Of a stretch of DNA of 64,000 nucleotides, positions 51,846 to 63,399 are shown one piece after another. The stretch covers positions 80,875 to 144,874 of the forward strand of contig LGRX02035246.1 in NCBI GenBank assembly GCA_001247695.2. Direction: 5' to 3'. Within the stretch, counting starts at the first letter, position 1, and each line of letters starts with the position of its first letter. Source of the stretch: Cymbomonas tetramitiformis. Its lineage: Eukaryota > Chlorophyta > Pyramimonadophyceae > Pyramimonadales > Pyramimonadaceae. The notes beneath the pieces were generated by a model. It searched no databases. It worked only from the letters and a program-made list of their open reading frames with translations, and was not told where the DNA came from. The position numbers and the translations under genes were made by a program.

Positions 51846-54800
51846 ATGGCGACTGCAGAAGCATTTCAACAACTGAGAGATAATTACATCTGCCACGACT
51901 ATCTCGGCGCTAGGTGGAGCATTATTCGAAAGCTTGAAACCGACCGTCCAGCAGACACCTTGCAGTTGATAATTCACCCGAATGACATTACAGACGAGAC
52001 TCCTGAAATGGTTTTCAATTTTCCCAGTATTCAGACGAACCGAGGGACTGTAGATACAGAGGGCAACCTCCAATCAGAAAAACGAGTGGCGTTTAGTATA
52101 ATCGAAAACGACAGGTCATTTTTGTTTTTTTGTCGTACTTAGGAACAATAAAATGACTCTGGTCGAATTGGACAGCGTGGGTTTTGAATTAGCCTTGAGC
52201 TGTCCAAGGCACACCAATCGGCTTTCAGCTTACGACAACCTAAAACACAGAGCAGAGGCAGCAAGCAAAAGCCAGGTATTCGTTTTGGCGAGCTATGTAA
52301 CCCAGGCGTGGAAAACGCCGATTGCAGCGTCTTTCTGGAAAAGCAAGAGGCCAGCGCCAGTGATTGATGATCTCGGCGTTGGTGGCGAAATACCTCTTAT
52401 GCAGCCTTCGGTACGTCCCTTTCGCGCCTTGAGCCTGAACCGGGGCGGAAAGCGTTCATTACGGCTAATGAATCTCTTCCGCCTCGAAACGCGCGCCTTT
52501 AGCCTGAACCGGGGCGGAAAGCGTTCATTAGCTAATGAACGCCTTCCGACTCGAAAATCTTCCCTTGAGCCTGAACCGGGGGGGGGAAAGCGTTCATTAG
52601 CTAATGAACGGCTTTCGCCTCGAAAAGCGCGCCTTGAGCCTGAATTGAGGGGAAAAGCGTTCATTAGCTAATGAACGCCTTCCGCCTCGAAAATCTTGCC
52701 TTGAGCCTGAACCGGGGGGAAAAGCGTTCATTAGCTAATGAACGGCTTTCGCCTCGAAAAGCGCGCCTTGAGCCTAAATTGAAGGGGAAAGCGTTCATTA
52801 GCTAATGAACGCCTTCCGCCTCGAAAAGCACTTCTTGAGCCTGAACCGGTGGAGAAAGCGTTCATTAGCTAATGAACAGTTTCGTCTTGTCCCAGGCTGC
52901 CAGGAGAACGGATGTGCAGCGTGCTGCCCAACGCGCCCTTCAAGGACCTGGTGGCTCCAGAGCGTTTACTGGAGCAGGCGCTAATGTGGATATGTCTCAA
53001 GTGGCCACCCCATCTGAGGCAAGGAAGGCAGCCGAGGAGGCCGCACATGGGTGGCACGCTAAGCTGAAAGTGGAGCATTCAATCGAGTTAGATTATGCGG
53101 AGAAAGCTGAGCTGTGCAAGAAAATCGAGATGGAGCACCGGTGGCCGAATCCGATGTCGACCGACGAGGCGTCGGAGCAAGGGAGTGTGGTCCGTCTCCC
53201 CATCAAGTGCCTGTACCACGCAAAGGGGTACGACGGAGGCTTGCCGGGATCAAGAGAGGGGCTGGGTGAACGAGATCAAGTCCGGCAGGAAAGAGAACCC
53301 GTGGGCCCCTTTCGATGCGGGTCTCGTTGCGATCGACGATGTCAAAACCCGTGCCGAATTCTCCCTGAAAAAAACACTGAGGGGAGAATACAGAGGCAAG
53401 ATTTTTGGGCACCAGCATTGTTATCAAGCCACCGACGAGTGTAACGAGGAAGTCCCGTTGGAGGTAGCTTTCCAGTCCTTCGAGAGCAAGATCTACATCG
53501 GTCTCACGCCTGACATGATTCGGTTCTTAGGCGAGATGCAGAACTCGATCGATCAGAAGCAAAAAGGTAAAAACAACACTCAGTTCATGCAAGGGCTCCG
53601 CTCGACCCTTTCCGAAAAGCATGGGGTCGTGTACACCATCTACCGAGAAGCGTTGATCTCCGAGTTCGAAGCCAGCGTCCCCGAGGACGCCGAAGAGGGC
53701 GACACTCATAAATCTGGGCGGTACCAGGCCGGAGGGCTGGTGGGAAAAACGGCGACATACGAATCAGAGCATGGATTTGCAATCCCGGATCCCGTGAAAT
53801 ATCCCAAGGGATTCCAGTACATCGAGGAGCGGGCGACGGGGGAGCAGGAAGAGGAAGAGCAGACGGTGACGGTGCTGGACGATGACATCGACGCTCACCT
53901 CGATCGGGTCACAAGTTGGTACCCCGTAATGTCTCACTTGAACCAGTCGATGGAGACGCATGTGAAGCAAATACGGCGATGTCCAAGCATTCCGTATTCG
54001 GCAGCACGCTTATCAACGTCTACTTCTTGCACTGGACCGTTGCAAATTTCCGGCCGCAGACGTGGGACCTCTGCGTTAGCATCATGGAGGCTTGCAGAAG
54101 GTTTAACCTGAAGGGCATGAAAAACCCTTTGGCTTCGAAGACCAAAAAACGCAAGGCCTCATCTTCGCCCGCTAGCGGACCCTCCAAGAAAGCTGGCAAA
54201 AAGGCCACCTCCAACCGACAGGTAAATTATTTTTTGCTTCTGCTTCAAACAGTGTTTTCCCTCCCAAAGCATTCTTTTCTATATTTTAAGACATGCTAAA
54301 TGTTTTTTTACTTACAGCTGGAAGACGAGGTGCAACGAGGAGGCGGGGACGGAGCGGGCTCGTCTAGAGGGGCAGGCATTTTGGTGGAAGAAGCTCAGTT
54401 TCTCCACAATGCCAAATCCATGGGTATGACGTTCTGGATTAACTTGAGCGGCTTGGCGGGGGATGCGGAGTTCGACAAGGTGGACACGTATCTGCGCATG
54501 ATTATTGAGAAGGAGATCTCACTAAAAGAGGGGGGGCAATATGATAAGCCAGTTCAAGAAGAAACGCATGGTGCAGAAGCACTTGGTGTCCGCGGCAGGA
54601 TTGCAAACCTGGGACGAATTCAAGACGGAGTTCACCCCCTAGTGGAGCTCCCAAGAGAAAATCGAGTCCTTGATCGGCTGCTTGCAGTCCGCGAAGGGGG
54701 GAGCGCGCCGGGGGGGTCAGGGGAAGTTCCGCTAGCGATCTTCAATTTCGTCGAGAACGCGCGGGCAAATCTCAAAGAAGCGCAGGCGCCAAGCGCGGCT

Positions 54801-55883
54801 CACATCCTAGGCTTGCAACAGGTCGAGGTGAAAGTCGACATCAAACTGTATCGGGAGGCGCGGACCGACGGGCCGGAGCCTAAGGTTGCAGGAGAGGCGG
54901 ACCTGGAGGGCGACGAGCCCACACATCAGGAGGATGTGACGATGTTCCCTCGTTGGAAGATCGTCAAGGGCAGCATGGACGATTTGAAGGACATCCAGAG
55001 ACTGCCCTTCACGGGGGCGATCATCGACTGCAATTACGCGCTCGACAAGGAGAAGACTCCCGACGCGATGATTAAGGAGGAGGTGCAAACGTTCCTGGAG
55101 TCTTTCAACGCCAAGACCACCGCCCCGGCATGGACAGTCGCTTTCTTTTGCGGTTTCGTCCAACAAAACGATTTTCTGGAGGTGATTGACAATTACTGTT
55201 CCGGCCGCGCGGAGCGGTTCTTCTGGCACAAGCAGAACGTGCACATGAACCCCAACAGGTCCGTACGCTTCAATGACGTTGAATGTGGGGTCCTGGGGTA
55301 CCATGTAAAGAGCGATGCCGCGGGGGAGTCTTCTAAAAAGCTGGAGTGGATGTTCAACTTTGATCTGGGGGAAGGTGAACGTTACAGCCGCGCGTCACTT
55401 TTGCGCGGCTTCCCGGTTGTGCACCAGATGTTCAAACGCGACGGCAAAGTCGTGAATAACCATCAGAAGCCCCTATCTCTGTTGATGGAGCTGATCCAGT
55501 GCCACATGCTCGGTGACAATCCGGGCAAGGTGGATGCCGACGGCCATCCACTCAACTGGATTCTCGACGCTTGCTGCGGCGTCGGCTCAACGTCCATGGC
55601 CGCCATGAGGTGTGGTTTGAATGCGATCGGCTTCGACCACGACCCGTACATGGCCAGCTCTGCGCAGCAACGGCTGACCAATTTCGACGCCGAGCCCGAT
55701 CCGGATGCCGAGACGAAGCCAAAAAAGAAGACTGACCCGACGCGTAAGGGGAAGGGAGTTGCCACTGTCGATTCTGATGAAGAAGACGTAGATGAAGATG
55801 AGCCAGACACTAGTGAAAAAGGGAACATGTTATTGACATGTCAAAAATTAAATTTATTTGAAAACCATATTAACGTATGTTAA
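51846..55883 (+). pseudogene. Multi-exon DNA methyltransferase-like gene (N4/N6 beta-class motif order), paired with the transposase
   Basis: Exons: 51,846 to ~52,112 (MATAEAFQQLRDNYICHDYL), then to 52,410. A phase-0 intron 52,411-52,895 (GTACGT to CCCAG) follows, then exons 52,896-54,222 and 54,318-55,883 with a 95-bp intron. A 28-bp gap near 52,113-52,140 is a very short intron or a frame shift. The C-terminal ~350 residues show methyltransferase order IV-X-I: FTGAIIDCNYAL, where DPPY would be expected; FFWHKQNVHMNPN; HQKPLSLLMELI; then the SAM-binding loop WILDACCGVGSTSMAAM and IGFDHD. DCNY instead of DPPY suggests loss of catalysis. Frame changes occur near 53,230, 53,970, 54,535 (G7) and 54,700-54,720. 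The acidic tail (DSDEEDVDEDEPD) ends at 55,883. Confidence 0.65.
52435..52880. repeat. ~67-69-bp array, ~7 copies, same CGTTCATTAGCTAATGAACG palindrome
   Basis: Same 20-bp palindrome and near-identical period as the 50.26-50.84 kb array, but different flanks (CTTGAGCCTGAACCGGGG and CTTCCGCCTCGAAAA). The first copy is degenerate. It lies inside the GT-AG intron 52,411-52,895 of the methyltransferase-like gene. Confidence 0.95.
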
Positions 55884-56063
55884 AATCAGCTTAATATGCT
55901 ATTAACTTTCACATCGCATTCATGCACTAAAATGGGGAAAATATGTGAATAACATGGTGAAAACATGTTACCGAAAAAATGTGCACATGGTAATGACATG
56001 TGAAGGAAATGTGAAGGAAATGTGAATCGTACCCCGTACCCCGTTAAGAGTATGTGAGCCGCC
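55884..56063. other. AT-rich sequence with ATGTGAA/ACATGT motifs
   Basis: Repeated ACATGT, ATGTGAAGGA and ACCCCGTACCCCGT; no gene. It may hold the end of the transposase/methyltransferase element. Confidence 0.35.
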
Positions 56064-56500
56064 CCACATTTTAACGAATTCGCTGAATAATTTCAGCTTC
56101 GAACCCAAAGTGGCCGGATTTGTGCGTATGATATTCGCGGCTGTCCGGACTGATGAGCTCGGGTGGTGCGTAAAGTTTCACCATGAATAGATACGTATTG
56201 CGAAAGTCATATACACCCACGCGTATTGTCGGGAACCCTAACATTTTAACGAATTCGCTGAATAATTTCAGCTTCGAACCCAAAGTGGCCGGATTTGTGC
56301 GTATGATATTCGCGGCTGTCCGGACTGATGAGCTCGGGTGGTGCGTAAAGTTTCACCATGAATAGATACGTATTGCGAAAGCCATATACACCCACGCGTA
56401 TTGTCGGGAACCCTAACATTTTAACGAATTCGCTGAATAATTTCAGCTTCGAACCCAAAGTGACCGGATTTGTGCGTATGATATTCGCGGCTGTCCGGAC
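56064..56500. repeat. 175-bp tandem repeat, ~2.5 copies
   Basis: Copies start at about 56,067, 56,242 and 56,417 with CATTTTAACGAATTCGCTGA. They are almost identical to each other, so the duplication is recent. Three matching ORFs on each strand are shadows. Confidence 0.95.
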
Positions 56501-57322
56501 TGATATTCAGGCCAGGCTGAATTTCAGCTCATATATAGCCTCACATATAGGCTGAATTTCAGCTCATATATAGGCACATATATAGGCTGCATTTCAGGTC
56601 ATATATAGCCTCATATATAGGCTGAATTTCAACTCATATATAAGCTGAATTTCAGCTCATATATAGGCTGAATTTCAACTCATATATAAGCTGAATTTCA
56701 GCTCATATATAGGCTGAATTTCAGGTGATATATAGGCTGAATTTCAGGTGATATAGGCTGCATTTCAGCTCATATATATGCTGAATTTCAGCTCATATAT
56801 AGGCTGAATTTCAGCTCATATATAGGCTGAATTTCAGCTCATATATAGGCTGAATTGCAGGTGATATATAGGCTGAATTTCAGGTGATATATAGGCTGAA
56901 TTTCAGCTCGTATATAGCCTCATATATAGGCTGAATTTCAGCTCATATCTAGGCACATATATAGGCTGCATTTCAGCTCATATATAGCCTCATATATAGG
57001 CTGAATTTCAGCTCATATTTAGGCTGAATTTCAGCTCATATATAGGCTGAATTGCAGGTGACATATAGGCTGAATTTCAGCTCATATATAGCCTCATATA
57101 TAGGCTGAATTTCAGCTCATATCTAGGCACATATATAGGCTGCATTTCAGCTCATATATAGCCTCATATATAGGCTGAATTTCAACTCATATATAAGCTG
57201 AATTTCAGCTCATATATAGGCTGAATTTCAGGTGATATATAGGCTGAATTTCAGCTCATATATAGCCTCATATATAGGCTGAATTTCAGCTCATATATAG
57301 GCTGAATTGCAGGTGATAAATG
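56500..57322. repeat. Subterminal array (left): ATATATAGGCTGAATTTCAG units
   Basis: About 35 copies of a ~20-bp unit, AGGCTGAATTTCAGCTCATA with TATAT spacers and GGTGATAT or CCTCATAT variants. The same array in inverted orientation begins at ~63,835, so it belongs to the transposon's terminal inverted repeat. Confidence 0.9.
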
Positions 57323-57805
57323 CTGTGAATCCTCTCGGTACATCATTAGTCACTGAAAATGTTTGCTACAAATTTCATCATACATTAATATTGGTTTCCC
57401 TTCCTTTCCATATGATTCTCACACCTTTGTAATATTTATGTTTTTGATATGCCCTTCATATATTCTTCACACATTTTTAATGCATTCTTCACACAATATT
57501 ACTATGTTCACATATCATATTCGTATATATGAGCTGAAATGCATGATACTAGCTGGGTGTGTGAAAAGCATGTTGAATATTGCAAATACATACGAATTTT
57601 GTGTTAAAGGTGTGTTAAAAGTATATTACAATACTACTGTGGGCTATACGCGCACAGAATGCCGCTCAAATTTGTTTCACACGCAGAGATATCACACGCC
57701 AATTTTATGCACGGGTGAACTACACAGTCACACTGTCTCTAACTGTCTTTAACACACTAGTACATCCGTCTCCTCGGTATCGTTGTCCGGAGGCAGTTCC
57801 TCGCT
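57323..57805. repeat. Terminal inverted repeat, left, unique part
   Basis: Inverse match of 63,343-63,835 almost base for base (a 129-codon frame at 57,363-57,752 is mirrored at 63,396-63,785). Its inner edge CCTCGCT at ~57,805 is next to the transposase stop. Confidence 0.95.
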
Positions 57806-57807
57806 AC

Positions 57808-60299
57808 CTATTTTACGTACGGGTGAAGTAAGCTATGAATAACCAAGCACTGGTGATGGATATCATTAGGGTCATCAGGACCTATGTAGTCCACGACAGA
57901 TATTATCCTGTCAACTGCAACCAGCATTCGACCACTCACGTCAAACTCCACTCGGAACTGTACTGAAATGAGCCCGTCTGCATCACACGTGTGTTGTACT
58001 TCGTCGATGAGAGCAAGTGCCCTGTTCTCGATAACTACAAAAGCAAGCAACGTCCCGTACATGGGACCGTCAAAATACACCAACGGACGTTGACGACTAT
58101 CGTAGACATCACCGGATGAGAAAAACTTTCGATAATAACGCACACCGTCAGCCATACAAACAACCGGAAGCTGGCCGTAACGTAGAGATACACTCTCAAC
58201 GGTTTCTTTGAGAAACATGCGCGGGGCATAAGCTTTTCCAGAAACTGTGGAAATCCCGTAGGAATATGACTGGCGAAGGATCGCACTCTGCATGAGAATG
58301 TAGTTGGCGATCACTTTGTGGGGGTCCTTTGTGGCGTGATACCGGGTCACGCGCTTTGCAAACTGCATACAACGCTCGACCCAGCTTTCCATAATGTAAG
58401 AAGTCAGCCCAAAAAAGTCTTCTTGATCCAGCAGGTGTGCGATAACTTGGTGCAAGTTGTGGGTAAAAAACGAGACTGAAAAATATTTTTCAGATAGTTT
58501 CGCAAAGTCATCCAACCAACTCTGCACTTTACGACGAAGCAACTCACACCGCTTGAACCGACGGCACAGAAAATATACTGCTATCTTATGCAGCAAGAGC
58601 AACAAATGCCATTGGTATGGCTTTAAAAGGCCTCGGTATAGGTAAATTCCATACCCGCATATTAAAGACTTAAGTTGCTCGAATGAGTGAGATAACAGGT
58701 GCAAAACCGGGTTTGCAATTTCGCGGGAAGAATATTTGCCAAAAATGGCAGAGCCACGTAGAACTGCTACCCTATTAGTGACGATCGATTTTCTTTTTTT
58801 CGACATGTCCGCGTGTATCCTGATGAAAAAACTCTTGACGACGCCCTCGGTGAATTTGTGACACACAGGAATTAAGACGCTGTGCACGAGATCAAAAGTA
58901 TCCAGCTCAGAAAGTCGCGAAAGGAGTGTAAAAGGTCGGTGTGGGGCGTCACTTTCACTGAGACGTTTGAGAACTTTGGCGCTGTACCTTGGAGCATCTC
59001 TGGCGTGCCACATCTCGTCGTTACCATGCAGGATGTATTGAGCCGACCGCTCCAAGTATCCCAGCCAACGTACTGCGCCGTGATACCAAATTCCTTGAAA
59101 ACAGCATCGGTCACACCCGAAAACTCCCGCGTGTCCTTCCCACGTTTTTATCTTCGCGCCAGCCGGAGTATCTGCAGACCATGCAACCAGGAAGGGGATA
59201 TGGTTAAAAGACCGACCGTTTGCGTCGGTCACTTGAAAGCCAGTACAGAGACGTGTGAAATCGTCGACGATGCGATCCACGTAAGTCTGAAAACAATGAC
59301 CTTCTTCATTTGGCGAAGTAGGGGGCTCACTCGGCCCCGGGATAATAGCGAGGCATTTAAAAAACGCGACTTCGATCGCATGCAGCCATGCAGATTCCAG
59401 GAACGTAAAAAGATAAGACCTAAACTGTAGGTCTTCCATTCAAAAGGCTGTACCCAATCTAGTCCAAGTTCATACAACCCATTGTCAGGATGGAAAAGAT
59501 CACTTGCCACTTGGGCGGGGTCGTGGACCTGAGAAATGTGGCGTCCGCCCCATGCGTCGTACTCCGGTCGGAGTCGGTCCTGGTAGAGGTTGCTGACGAA
59601 CATCGGATCCAGGAAAAGCTCCTGCACCACGTATTCCACGCCAAAATATATCCAGTCAGATATGCCAGCAACAGCTGGAACCGTAAAGTCAGCCAATGGC
59701 GGGACACCCAGAACTTCCTTACAAGCGTACAAAGAGGGTGGATACAAGTTGGCTCCATCAATTTCCAGCATGAGATCATACGTGCCCTTCAGGAAATTAT
59801 CTATGGATGGCCGTGGGATATTACTCTCAGATTTAAATTGAAGCACACGGCTGGCTTCAAAAGCAACAGACCGACTGGAACTCGCTGACAAAGGATAATT
59901 GCCTCGCTTAGCCCAGGATTCAGTGACAGTTGAAAAATCGGAGACGCTTCGGGTTGCAGTTCCCGGAAACCGCATCCACTCAGGCTGCTTCAGGCTATCC
60001 TCGCCCCCATCTATGAGACTAAGGCGCTGCAGCAGAGACGTCAGGCGGTCGGAACCGTCCAGAATAACACCGCTAACGACTTCAAACTCCTCATCAGTGT
60101 CAGAAACCTCAAAGGAAATTGGAGAAGCGCTGTTATCCACCTGCGGCTGTTGCGACATGGGCTGCACGGGCTGCGGAGCTCCCGTCATCATTGCCACCAT
60201 TCTTCCTATGCCGCGCATGCCTATCGCTGCGGGCAGCATGCTGACCAGTAGGCATACTAGCGTCAGTAAATCAAGCGTCATTCTAGTTGCAACAGGCAT
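57808..60299 (-). CDS. Tnp2-like transposase (CACTA/Plavaka group), one frame shift
   Basis: Two overlapping minus-strand frames, 60,299-59,229 and 59,439-57,808, together give ~830 residues of a Tnp2-type transposase: YDLMLEIDGANLYPPSLYAC, LYELGLDWVQPFEW, FKCLAIIPGPSEPP, FLVAWSADTPAGAKI, a zinc-binding FGCDRCCFQG, then the C-terminal FTHNLHQVIAHLLDQEDF and ESWVERCMQFAKRV. A DWxQPF...IPGPSEP...(D)xPAG...CxxC order is typical of CACTA/Plavaka transposases, which cut the element ends. The frame change fits a one-base indel in an A6/T6 run at 59,359-59,364; the rest is open. The N-terminal 40 residues are hydrophobic and may not be the true start. The stop lies at the inner edge of the TIR. Confidence 0.8.
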
Positions 60300-60888
60300 C
60301 GTTACGACAGGCGCCTGCTTGTTTTTTTATCGAGGAGCAGGACACTACTACTCAAGAATGGTCGACCCTGTCGCTTCTGCGCTGCTCAAGAATAGCTTAT
60401 TTTTGGATGTGGACCGCAAGTCAACAAGATGCCATCTGTGCCGACCGTTAGACGTATCCTTACCGACCGTTACAGGTGACCGTTTTATTTACATGTATTG
60501 TCAAACCGTTGGATTGTATGTCTGGATCACGATCTCGATTTCTAATTGCGGTATCGTGACACGTTCAACGTTACGCGGCCCCCAGCCACCAACCGACCTC
60601 CAACAATCAACCAGCATTCCAAGGAGGTACGAGTTGAAGCGAGCAAGCAAGCATCTCTTGCATTGTTGGACCTGCCTGCACTCTTGCTGTAGTTGGAAAT
60701 ATCGTGGATACGCTTCAGATATATAGATTTTTTGGTGGAAAATCTCTTCTTGTAATGTTATTGGTCACAGCAGGAGTAACGGGCATGCTAGCTGGAGTCC
60801 GGAAGATACGGCAGTCCAGGTCAGATATCCTCATCCTCCCGTATTTGAACTCGACAGCATCAGGCAGGGCATCACTTTGAGAATCATC
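60300..60888. promoter_or_regulatory. Divergent intergenic region of the Tnp2-like element
   Basis: About 590 bp between the two start codons, presumably holding both promoters. Plus-strand frames across it run on from the antisense of the transposase and are not considered coding. Confidence 0.45.
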
Positions 60889-63399
60889 ATGGCGGCACCC
60901 CGCTTTAAAACCTTGACTGTCACACCCGTATGTTCCTTTGGGAATGCAACTGAGGCAGACACCAGCCTTGCGATTCCTGCAAACATCACTGCTGAGATGT
61001 TGGGCTCTCTTGTTCGTAGACATTTTGGCGGTGACTCGATGGATAGGCTTTTTATGGACCAGGCGACCCATATCATGGCCTCCGACATGGTTATGGCCGA
61101 GATACTCACTCGTGATGCTAATTTGCAGGTGTATCTGGCTCCGGCACCGCAACCCTCTCCCGAACCTACCAACGAGGCCATTGTCCCGCGACGAGGAGGT
61201 GTACAGTCCCGCACGGCCCTCACGGCCCCCAAGAGGACCAGACCGAAAAAGCCGTACCAGCCCTTCACGCTCTTGCAGAACGGCATCATCCGCGCTGCTG
61301 TTAGGCAACACCTGAATGTTGACAGCAAGGGGTCTATGTACACTTTCGACGACCCCCGTCAGGACAAGAAGAAGTTGCCTGTGGTTATCGACGCCATCCA
61401 GAGTGCCCCGGAGTTCGAGGGTGTGAACGTGACGCGGATTTGGGGACGCCTGTCCGCCATGTCTGCCCTGCGTAAGCAGTACAACAAGAAGACAAAGAAG
61501 GTATGTTTTTTAGCACAGCGTTCCTTTGCCCTGCCTGCCTATAACATGTCGTGCAGCGTATACAGTAGTCCTTATTTTTGCTGACATCTGCTGAAACAGA
61601 AACGCACACCAACTCCTCGGAAACGAGCATCGTGCAGTTTGCCACGGCGGGAAGGTGTGTTTTTTTTTGGCACCTTTCTTTATTTTTGCACCTTTGTTTG
61701 TAACTTTTTTTTAGCAATTTATCTCTCTTTCTACTTCATACATGTTTGAAATATTTTACGTGCTTTTCACACATCCAGCTAGTATGTGAGCTTTTTAAGT
61801 GCGGTGTGTTCCTGTCTGTATTTTTACTTACACTTTTACTTACACGCAGAGCCCCCTCACGACGACACCGTCGACCCCTCCAGCTCGAAGTCGAAAGGCA
61901 AGAGGAAGGCTGTGGAGGCTGTGGAAGCGGAGTGGGACTACGTGTCCGACTCACAGTCGGACGAGGACGAACCAATGCCTGATCTTTACACGGATGACGA
62001 CTCGGAGGAGATGGAGGTGACGCCGGTTGCTGCTGTGGTACGTGATGCGGCCGAGCCGAACTCCTACGAGCGTGAAAGAGAGGCGAACATCGAGAGGCGG
62101 AAGGCCTACATGCGAAAGCTCGGTTTGGACAAATGCACAGGTATTACAGGTGGCTCTTCCCCGCTGCACTGTGTTGTATTGCCATATTTCTTTTCTTCGT
62201 CTATTATTATATTTTAGTTGAGTTCGGTGGTATATGTGCTGAATATGTAGCGTGTGGTTGGGCTGGGCAGCCCAAATCGTGCAGCGGAGTGAGCTCCCTC
62301 CACGGACGACGAAGCCCGCGAAGACCTCCTCGGACACGGCGAATCTTGGCACCCCCCGGTCACAAGCTTTGATCGAGGAGAACAACCGTCTATCTGCCAA
62401 GATCAGGAGTTCCTGCCACCGGCTTTCAGGCTTGCTGCAACCGGTGAACCGGCTTAGGGCCGATCCTCCCGCCCAGCATATTGATGAAGCAGATGGGGAC
62501 TCTCCCGGCGATGACGGGGATGAGGGTCTCGTGAAGGCGTTCGCCTCCCCTGCCCGCCGAGGGAAAAAAGCGACTGCCAGACCTACGTCCATTCCCCAGC
62601 CGAAGATCGTTGCCGAGCACGCCAACCGGGTTCAGGCAACGAAGCAGGCCGCTAAGAAAGGGCCGGCGATGGGCCCTTTGACCACTAAGAACCGGCGACT
62701 TCCAAACGGAAAGCCGGTTCCGGCCACTGCAAAACTGGTGAACGACAACATACATGCCTGCTTCCACCGGTAAGTTTTTCTCACTGCTTTATTTTATTAA
62801 TGCTTTACGTTTCTCTACTTTGAACCGCTTTATCCCCCTCCGGTTTTCACTTATTTTTCTCTTGATTTTCAGGTATTACGGAGAAGTAGTCCCCATTGGA
62901 GGCCTTGCTGGAGGGAAGCAGTTGAAGATTGTCATCGGCGAGTCAGTTTTGGACTGGATCCCCGAGGAGCCGGACGAAGAAAACGAAAGGTATTTGCTGC
63001 TTCCTTTTTTCTGTGTTCTAACCCAAGTTGATATGTGGCAAGGCGGATAATGGGTATGTGGTCAACAGGTGGCGAGGAGTTGTTCTTGCTGCACACCAGC
63101 CACACGAGACCGACGAGACCGGTGAACTCGTGGAATCGCCGGACGTTACCTTGGTCCTCGACACCCACCCCACCCACAAGGACCGTTCTTGGGTGACAGC
63201 TTCCATGGAGAAGCTGTTGACATTGGACGTCAAGATCGTCCCCGGGTTGTCACTGCGACCCACTGCAGTGGAACCGAAGTGGGCACTGCAGTCCGAGGAC
63301 GGTCAGTATGTTGAGAACGGTCTGGATGTTGACATGTTCCCCAGCGAGGAACTACCTCCGGACAGCGATACCGAGGAGACGGATGTACTAGTGTGTTAA
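60889..63399 (+). CDS. Uncharacterised 634-aa second protein of the Tnp2-like transposon (six exons)
   Basis: All introns are GT-AG and every junction is in phase: exons 60,889-61,500; 61,600-61,654; 61,850-62,140; 62,271-62,769; 62,873-62,989; 63,069-63,399, total 1,905 nt. I recognise no family. N-terminus (MAAPRFKTLTVTPVC) and a compact region to ~residue 200 (RHFGGDSMDRLFMDQATH; KKPYQPFTLLQNGIIRAAV); a K/R linker from exon 2; an acidic stretch (SDSQSDEDEPMPDLYTDDDS); a long basic linker (ARRGKKATARPT); then a C-terminal domain (YYGEVVPIGGLAGGKQLKIV, RWRGVVLAAHQPHETDET, TLVLDTHPTHKDRSW) and an acidic end (SEELPPDSDTEETD) encoded within the TIR. Basic and acidic linkers suit a nuclear DNA-binding accessory factor (as TnpA is for En/Spm); that role is inference. 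Completely open, so probably under selection. Confidence 0.75.

Noticed and set aside
59380..59400. CTGCATGGCTGCATG near-duplication as an 8-bp excision footprint causing the transposase frameshift
   Set aside because: A one-base indel in the adjacent A6/T6 run at 59,359-59,364 restores the family alignment with less change.
59899..60726. 275-codon plus-strand ORF across the divergent region
   Set aside because: It is mostly antisense to the conserved transposase N-terminal part and has no domain.
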